64,000 nt of DNA. Origin: Erigeron canadensis. Taxonomy: Eukaryota; Streptophyta; Magnoliopsida; Asterales; Asteraceae. The notes below the pieces were generated by a model that saw only the letters and a list, made by a program, of their open reading frames with translations, had not been told where the DNA came from and did not search any database. Below are positions 56,409 to 64,000 of the stretch, piece after piece. The translations under genes and the position numbers were made by a program. The stretch covers positions 44,743,633 to 44,807,632 of the forward strand of contig NC_057768.1 in assembly GCF_010389155.1 (NCBI RefSeq). The letters are read 5' to 3'. Each line of letters opens with the position of its first letter. The stretch's first letter is position 1.

Positions 56409-59022
56409 CTAAGATGCAATTCCATATCGGTTCCTTAGACCATCAACAGCTTTGTCCATAGACTGCAGAAGTTCAGGGAGGATGGTTTTGCATACTGCAA
56501 ATAACAAAAACCAGGTTCACATTAACTTTTGAAAGTTCCAATACAAACACACTTCTTACTTCTGAGTGTAATAGATACAATCAAGAGTCAAATTGTGCCG
56601 TTCTGGTCTCCTTTAACATTTTCATTATGCAAAAGACTTTCAGCGATTAACACATACATTTTTAGTAGGACCTGCTTGTATAATTAAGATATAATGATGT
56701 TAATCCAGTCTCAATAGTGCTAACTAGTGTGAAATACTTACATTTTCCTACAAGTTAGGTCATAAAAACATACCACGATTAGTGCTAGCCTGTGATTCTG
56801 CAATGAGCTCCATATATGATGCCTGAAAAAATGTAGTCTATCATACATTTGAAAGTTCAACATTATGAAAAGATCTGACCAGATATTGATGCATAATACT
56901 AATTAACCACCTGCATTGCATCACGACTTTCTTTTATTCGATCATTCACCTTCTTGTATTCCTTCTCAACTTCATCCATTGTTTGCAGGCATGCTTGGTT
57001 TTGAATCTTTTCAAACAGCAAATATATAAGAGCTTTAGAGACAACATGAATAACCACAAAGCTGACAAGGAAGATACTGGGTTCTATTTGGTGGTTAAAT
57101 TTTAAAACTATAGACAAATCTCTTATGGTCTGAGAACTATTTATATTATCATAACATATATCTACCAATCACATTATCAATACTTATAATACTAGTCTAT
57201 GTACAACAAACATCTGTAATTCACAAGACTTGCTTCACATGAACACATTGCACATAACAAAAAAACATCATAGAATATCAACTGAACATAGATAAAATAT
57301 GTTGATATTACACATTTATCCTATCTTTATCCCAATTACTTGATGATCCATCACACAAAAACAAAAATCAACAGCAATGCACACTTCAACATTCATTTTT
57401 AACCATATCCATGATAAGCTTGACTGGTACCTCCATTCTTTAATGGTGCTAAAAATTTGACAAGCATGTGAATAAACCTGAATTTCTTCAAGGCATACTT
57501 CATATGATAGACAAAATATACAAACATGGTGTCCACTAGTCATATAAAGTGGAGAAAATAACATAAGTAAGAGTAAACCCTTTTAGTATACAATTCATTT
57601 AGAGAAATTTGATCTACATAATTTACAATCGTGGTGCCAAATTGTCTGGACACACATTTACAAAGAACGATTTACATAAGCAGACTAATTGCAGCAGGAC
57701 CTATAAAGTAACTAACTATTAGAGAAGAGTTTAGCATTGTCTAACAAAATTACTACAAATAAGGAATTACCGTCTCTAAATGCATACGCATATCATACAC
57801 GAGATTTTAACATCAGAATCCGATTCACACACTTACACAAGATAGTAAGATACCATACCTGATACCTCCTAACCTAATCTAAATGAATAAAAGAAACATC
57901 ATTCTTCACGACATTAGCCTCCAACTTGAATATCGAATATCATAAAAAAATGCCTTACATAATCAACAAGTACATTGGTCTAGATAGTCTCATAGATGAA
58001 CAAATTTTGATGGCAACAGCTTCCTATAACCTAACATAGACATCAAACTTCAATAAACTATTAATAAACAAGATGCCAAATATTACTTTTAAGAGATTAT
58101 CATTTATCACATCTGACACTTGGAAGTCATGATACAGGACTCTAATTCTGGCACAGAGATTACCATTAGCAGACATTAACTCTTCAGAAACTAATATCAA
58201 AAGAACTGCATCCATATCCGCCTAATCAATCAAATTCTATCATATTACAATCAAGACCAATATTATCGATAGCAACAATTTCTGTAACAATAAATTTATC
58301 AGCAAACAAGACATTTCTCATCACTTCCAAGGCATCGTCACATTTTAACGCTTACAAGTAAAAAAAAATGGACTCTAATGTTGATACAGGTGCTATCATC
58401 AGCAGAGTTAAACTCTTCAACAACTAATTTCATTAAACCTAAAATTATATTAGCTCATATTCAACAACAAATAAAATATAGAAATAATTACAAAAAATAA
58501 AAACTACTCCGATCTGAGGCAAACTATACTTATAACATTCTATGTATACACAACAGATTATATTGATCAAACAGCAAACAGTAGAAACTGAACTTATATA
58601 TCTCTATAACACTATATATAATATGTATAAATGAATATGCGTATCGAATAGCATATATAATGAAAATATACCTTAAATCGTTTATGAAGGCGAGAGTGAG
58701 AAGCTTCAATATCCTTAAGTATCTCAGCATGCGAAAACTCGAGATGACGCTTAATCGAATCGACATTAGATGACGTCGTATCCTTCAGATCTGCGATTGA
58801 GCTAAGCGATTTGGTTAGTGACGACGGCGCCGGTGGAGGTGATATGACGGTAGGCAGATCTACAGGTGATGTGATGTTGATGTTTTTCATTGGAGATGAG
58901 TATGTTGAAGAAACAGCGTTGTTGAAGCAGGTGCTGAAATTGAACTTGAATGTTGGCGGTGATTCGCTCGGTGATCGGTTTTTAGTTGCCGCCGGTGGCT
59001 TTTTTGTTGATTTCCTCGCCAT
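56409..59022 (-). CDS. conserved coiled-coil protein of unknown role
   Basis: I do not recognise the family by name. Exons (minus strand) are 59022-58672, 57006-56911, 56822-56774 and 56494-56409. Phases agree and the sum is 582 nt, 193 aa plus TAG. Residues 1-80 are basic then Ser/Pro/Thr-rich and probably disordered (MARKSTKKPPAATKNRS). From about 85 to the end, heptad-like, charged helices suggest a coiled coil (SSIADLKDTTSSNVDSIKRH, MDEVEKEYKKVNDRIKESRD, ILPELLQSMDKAVDGLRNRY). The basic N-terminus would suit a nuclear or chromosome-associated protein (inference only). Clean splice sites and frame conservation across four exons support a real gene. Intron 1 is about 1.7 kb. Confidence 0.82.
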
Positions 59023-59267
59023 CGCTGCTTTTTCTCTTCTGTGATTGTTTGTATTCAGAAATGAAAATTAAACAGATGGATATTTGGCTATTTGAATTTT
59101 ATGTGTGTCTAATGGCGGGGTTTTATTGGTCAATCAGTCAAAGAAGTTTGTTGCTGCAGCCTGCAAGGATGACCAATGTGGTTTCCCCGAAGTTAAATTT
59201 TTTTTAAAAAAGTAACCATTGTATTTATATCTATCCCGACAAATCTTCGGCGGTCAACTATACAAAT

Positions 59268-59629
59268 TTACAACATCTTAAATTTACACCAATCTTCCCA
59301 AGATATACTATGATGTTTTCCTCTATTCTTATACCACAAAAAACCTAATGATTTGATATCTTGTATAATTTCTGTAGCATTAACACTAGAATTATTAAAG
59401 ATAATCTCGTTTCTCGCCTTTCAAATGCACCAACAACTAATCATAATAATGTCTTTAATCGTCGTCTTCTCGGAATTGCTTTTCCCCGGAATCTCATGAA
59501 ATTCAATAAGGTCCATAAAATTAAAGATGACGAATGGAGGAGTATGACACCAGGAGTTGATTGCACGCCAAACCCTCGAAGCAAAACCACATTCACATAA
59601 AAGATGATCGAAGGATTCCTCTCACAGAA
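59268..59629 (-). pseudogene. LINE reverse-transcriptase C-terminal fragment
   Basis: The minus frame reads EESFDHLLCECGFASRVWRA, then ...FMDLIEFHEIPG, WCI-stop-KARNEIIFN and ends WYKNRGKHHSISWEDWCKF, stop at 59270-59268. This is the zinc-finger-like C-terminal region (zf-RVT) of plant LINE polyproteins. The fragment is 5'-truncated, as LINE insertions usually are, and has one in-frame TGA where tryptophan is usual. It lies in the upstream flank of the coiled-coil gene. Confidence 0.85.
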
Positions 59630-59855
59630 AAAACGACTACTATGACTATACTAGTAGTTGAGAAAAATATTAATTATTTTAAATATTAGTCTAATAATCC
59701 TTTTAAAATTATATTCACACATGAATTCCACTAATTCGCTTTTTAAATATTATATTCATTAATTTCCACAAATGTCATCATCTTATAGTTATAAGAAGTT
59801 TAGACTAGTTAATTAGGAGGATATATCATATCCCTTTAATTAATCATCCTTAAAT

Positions 59856-60249
59856 TTCAGTGGCGGAACCAGGATTGAAAGGGACAAATAACACGGTTTT
59901 TTTTTTTTTTATCGTTGTCCTTATATTGACGTAAAATCACGATATCGATTATATTGTTACGATTTTAGCGAACTTTTAGGATATTGTCTAATTTTATAGA
60001 CTTTTAATAGTTTTTGGTAATTTTGTAGTTTTCATCTATCATTTACTTGCACAAGTACGTCTTTATGCGTTTCATTATTAGAAAACCTTTTCGAAAGTTT
60101 AGAATCAGTTACATTGACAAGTATCTCATATTCGTTTGACCCGTAACACCAATAAAGAATACGTCATTTTTTAAAGAAAATTACACTACGTGGATCTAGC
60201 GGACTCGTAGCCCGGGCTACCCCTAGCTTGGGTATAGTTCCGCCTATGC
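59856..60249. mobile_element. hAT-like non-autonomous element
   Basis: Near the left end is CAGTGGCGGAACCAGG; near the right end GTATAGTTCCGCCTATG, an imperfect terminal inverted repeat around GGCGGAAC. Flanks CTTAAAT at 59849-59855 and 60250-60256 match over 7 bp, close to the 8-bp hAT duplication. The interior is AT-rich and non-coding. Confidence 0.65.
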
Positions 60250-60515
60250 CTTAAATACTGAGTATGTATATACTTGCAATTTGGCTTCATGTTTGGTTCA
60301 AAAATGAACGGACTTTAGTTTGGGACCGTCAAGTCCCTCACAATCTCACATGACTATCCCGTGAGGGCAAATGTCTTTTGACCACTATGAAACTTGGAGC
60401 CAAAAGTTCGTTGATACTGATCATGGAGTAGTGATGTTCAGCCAACATACATACACTGTACACATTCATTTGTTGTCTCCCATTTATCATAGTCACAAAG
60501 TTAATCTTTTTTCAG

Positions 60516-60608
60516 GAAGCAAAGCAGGCACTGATGCTTAGGAGGGAAATGACTGATGTATGTGATGCATTAGAACTTTCGTCTCCTGTTTTCAAGAGTG
60601 AAGACTGA
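60516..60608 (+). pseudogene. orphan terminal exon-like segment
   Basis: After a good acceptor (AATCTTTTTTCAG) a frame of 30 codons, EAKQALMLRREMTDVCDALE and onward to a stop, is followed by 3' UTR-like sequence. I see no upstream exons on this strand between 59,630 and 60,515. It is either a gene fragment or the last exon of a gene with distant exons. Family not recognised. Confidence 0.35.
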
Positions 60609-61889
60609 AGAAGTGAAGAGGCATGTGCTGAATACACACACACACGTCCTTATGAGTTTGGTGTAACTGCACACTTAATATTGAATCAACCCTTGGTAAC
60701 TAGCTGCATCTTGTTCCTTACAAGGTTGTTAAATGATGATTAACAAAATACTCTCTAGCATGTAATTCTAATGTCCTAAAAATGAAAGCAGCTGTCTCTA
60801 TTTATATAGATTATAGACTCTTAAAATGAAAAGTAATCCAAATATACTGTAACTCTTGAATATTGATGCATAGGAGAAGAAAATGTAAGCAGCAAGATTG
60901 ACACTGTTCTCTAGATCTGAACATTCTCTTTGCTTTTTGCGTATGGGGAACCTTTTAATTCTGCCTACATAATTGCGGGAAGAAATATGATAAAAGGTGC
61001 ATTCTGTTGGGTAAACATTGTAGTCCAATGAGTAATCTGATCACACGGTTAGCACAGGTGATTAATCATTCACTTGCACTGGGCTGTAGAAGATAGAGGT
61101 GTGTCCATTTTGGCCAATTTACTTATAAGGTTTCTCGGCTAACCTCCAACAAGTCCCTCATAAAGACAGTCAGATGGTAAAAATGACAGTTCATGGTTTT
61201 GGAATACAGGTATTCATTGACATAGATTCATACAATGTCAAACATTAAAGATCGATTCCCTCTTTTGGTTTAATGAGAACAAATTAATAGAACTATATAC
61301 TGTATAATAGCCTATCCAAGCATCCAGCCAATAATGAAATCAGCCAATGAATATGCAAGAGAAGAGAGATGCTGATTTCCATCATTGTGAATATATCTGA
61401 CATAAATTATTATACATGACTTCAATCCGTAGCTTCTTGCCATTATCCTGTAAAATAGAGTATAAAATATGTTACCAATGGAGGTCACAAAATGGGTGGG
61501 ATGGGTTTGTTGGGTAAATGGGTCAAGCAAAAAATTTTAAACCTGATTCACTGGTGAGGCCGTACCACTTAATGCCCAATGTTTATTTACATCTTTTTCG
61601 AGAAATGACAAGTCTGTAGAGCATGATTACAGTAACTGTAGCAATTCAACAAAAAAGCACAGTACATATTTTTAGTAAATGATTTAAGAGGTTCTGTTTT
61701 CAAAACATACTGTTTCAACTTATCTGATTTCCATTTTAACCAATAATCACTTATTTGGCATGTTTGACCCGTTAAAGTTAAAACATAATCCATATTGACT
61801 CATATATGAGGTGGAATTAACACATGTAGTTACATGGAACCAATGTAAACATAGTTTCACGCAGAAGATTATTACTTGTTTATACCAAA
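60609..61889. other. intergenic / 3' UTR of the DUF2358 gene
   Basis: No coding frame I can support. The few hundred bases below 61889 should contain the 3' UTR of the minus-strand gene. Confidence 0.5.
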
Positions 61890-63539
61890 TTAAACAGGCC
61901 TGCCAGAGCTAGGAGTGAATATCTGACCGATTGCTTCAAGAGGGAAAACACTCCAATTCTCAACATGCTTAACAATCTGTCAAGAAAAAACAAGTGAGAC
62001 CAATACCAATCAAACTTTTCAAGCATTAAACCAAGATAAATGTTTAATAAACGTTGCTTACTTTAAACTGATCGTCTAGATCATAGACTGTAGTCCCATC
62101 AATGGCAATGAGAGGCCTCCAAGGTATTTTAAGATATGTCCTGCAGATTTTAGTTTGTAGATATGTATTAGATGATTAACTTTGAATTGTGCAAGATCAG
62201 CCTTTGAAAGAGAGCTAGTGATAAAGTTTATCTTAGGTAAAAAGTAAAAACTGAAATTTGCTAATACCTTAGAGTCCATGATGCCGTTACAGACTCTGTT
62301 TCACCTTTTAGAACCTGTATCATGTTGTGTTGCATGTCATCAACAAAAGCACGCAGATATAACCAAATTATATATTATGGGTTAAGTAAATAAGAAATAC
62401 AGTTTACATACTTCTGAAGATGTGGCGAATCCAAATATTCTTAATCATTAAAACAAGTATAACAATTAAACTTCTGCTAATCCATCTTTGCTATTTCTAG
62501 AGTTACTGTAATATGGAAACAGTATAATTACTTTATTTAATATTAGCTATCAATGCAATCTGGTTTGAATTGTCTGCTTTAATTCATATTTGTTCCAAAG
62601 TGCCGTTGAGACATGTTCAGAAAAGATGATGGGATGCACTATGAAGCATTACATATGTGAGCAAACGTACACAATGTACTAACCTTAGAGTCTTATGAGA
62701 ACAGTTGCTTTAAAGAATGAAAGCAAATGCTGCATCAAAGATTGCAACAAAATCTCTCTTTTGGAGTTATTTTAGTTTTTTCGTATTGGTTAAGTTCGCA
62801 AATTCTTTCCGGTTTCTAAGTGAGATATTTACAAGGCTTTTTTTTAAGCAAAACGTATTAGTGGAAGTGTGGCCTCAATTTATTTGCAAACATTTATAGG
62901 TTTAAATTGCCAGAGTGCAACTTATAAAGAACTTATACCTTACCGATGTAATGTAACGAGATCGATGGATGCTCAAAAAAAGGTACAAGCAACTTTAAGT
63001 TGCGTGAGTATAACTCCCTACCTGGATGGATCACACTATAAGGATATACTCATTTGGCACACACACACACCCACAAATTTTAATTGTGTAAGAGATACAG
63101 ATTTAAGTCCTTACCACGAAATCTAATGGTCGGGTCTTCAAAGATACAATCTATTGTATATATCGCAGAAGTAAATTTTCCTAATACATACAGAAATAGC
63201 AGTATAAGTCAAGTATGGGAACAAGTAAAACGGTTAATCAAACTGTAATATAGAAGACGCAACATTATGTTAATATGTTATATGGCAAACTGGGTGTAGC
63301 ATACAAAGTTCAATATTATGTAGCATACGGAAGATTGTTATCTGCCTCGGTTAAGTGATAGCAACTTGACTGCATAGTGTTCTAGTTAATATTTCCAATT
63401 TATAAACATGGTAAATAAATGCAAGAAGTTACCTGTAACGAAATAAGCATCATCATAATCTGACTTCAATATCGTAATTATATCATCTACAGAAGTCACA
63501 GATGTTTCATTCTTCTGTTCAGGAACCACTTCATATAAC
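61890..63539 (-). CDS. DUF2358 protein, 3' six exons (5' end outside window)
   Basis: Partial plant protein of the DUF2358 family (NTF2-like fold; often plastid-targeted; function unknown). Exons (minus strand): 63539-63433, 63180-63115, 63021-62939, 62314-62268, 62140-62062 and 61976-61890, all GT-AG with matching phases, giving about 155 residues. The order of family motifs is complete: SVDDIITILKSDYDDAYFVT, then FTSAIYTIDCIFEDPTIRF, RELYSRNLKLLVPFFEHPS, ESVTASWTLRTYLKIPWRPL, IDGTTVYDLDDQFKIVKHVE, and the tail EAIGQIFTPSSGRPV. Residue Y-T in AIYTIDC differs from the AEDC I recall for this family. The first exon, with any transit peptide, is not found in 63540-64000 and must lie beyond the right edge. 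Confidence 0.88.
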
Positions 63540-64000
63540 CTGCAAAGAATTGGGATCGAAGAAATATATAATGACCAGCTTATGTTGGCTACTATTAGAA
63601 GAACTGAACATCTGAACAATATATATGACCCGCATGCCGGTGATGAAAATTCTTGCTAATACGACACAAAACGAACTGATTCTTGCTAACCAACAATAAC
63701 ACTTCGCCTTTTATGATATTCCAAATCTTTTCTTCTGACTTACACCACGGGAGAGTGTAAAAATGCTACTCGAAAGTTCTAACTTAGACTGTGATATTTC
63801 TACATATAGAGACTGGACATTATTATATGACTTACATATTAGATTTGGTCACTTAGCAAGTTTGACACATCGAGGTCTGTATCAATTAATTTCTCAATTT
63901 CAAAGTTATCTTAGGTTTATTTGAGCCAGTTAGTTGATCAAAACGTAATGGCCTTTCCAAGATATTGAAATGAGCCGAGTATTGTTAATAATGTCCCTCT
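63540..64000. other. intron or upstream part of the DUF2358 gene
   Basis: No exon recognised. It is probably the intron before exon 63539-63433, because that exon begins with an acceptor (TTTGCAG) and needs two bases from an earlier exon. Confidence 0.55.

Noticed and set aside
1..64000. CRISPR array, bacterial operon, rRNA or standard tRNA gene
   Set aside because: None seen. tRNA-like box pairs are all in SINE-like contexts, and repeats here are plant transposons or tandem duplications.

Overview
This is eukaryotic, plant nuclear DNA. It is AT-rich, its genes are split by GT-AG introns, and it carries many plant transposon families: a Ty1/copia element, solo LTRs, CACTA, MULE-like, hAT-like and Tourist-like elements, Helitron-like elements, tRNA-derived SINEs and a LINE remnant. 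The gene set (YUCCA, PAM68-type and DUF2358 proteins, a GT14/DUF266 glycosyltransferase) fits a eudicot. Asteraceae is my guess from the general look of the repeats and is not proven.

Layout. Positions 1-16,700 hold repeats and no host gene I can support: two sister 189-bp MITEs, a foldback element, a 2.7-kb solo LTR inserted in an AGCTCG-rich repeat, a young 5.03-kb copia retrotransposon on the minus strand (7930-12957) and a MULE-like long-TIR element. An apparently intact four-exon YUCCA auxin-biosynthesis gene lies at 16792-19956 (+). Positions 20,000-33,100 are again intergenic: small Helitron-like elements, a CACTA element nested inside another CACTA element (25021-25944), a SINE cluster and a Tourist-like MITE.

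From 33 kb onward the window is gene-rich. It holds a UPF0587/CZIB-type zinc protein (33175-38546, +), a 1.9-kb solo LTR (40337-42219), a DUF266/GT14-type Golgi glycosyltransferase (44390-47165, +), a nine-exon DUF1295 steroid-reductase-like membrane protein (52085-48891, -), an intronless PAM68-like chloroplast protein (55154-54564, -), a four-exon coiled-coil protein of unknown role (59022-56409, -), and the 3' six exons of a DUF2358 gene (63539-61890, -) whose 5' end is outside the window. All exon models were made by eye from splice sites, reading frame and family resemblance. Every one closes in frame.

The genes are unrelated housekeeping, hormone and plastid functions. They are not an operon or pathway cluster, and I see no new multi-gene system. 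The least ordinary structures are in the repeats. In the 40.3-kb solo LTR, three hairpins share an identical 10-nt loop while their stems have changed and stayed complementary. Upstream in the same LTR, a 15-bp palindrome repeats with alternating 29/44-bp spacing. Also notable are the nested CACTA pair, with both target-site duplications readable, and a tandem array of about 325-bp units filling intron 1 of the zinc-protein gene.
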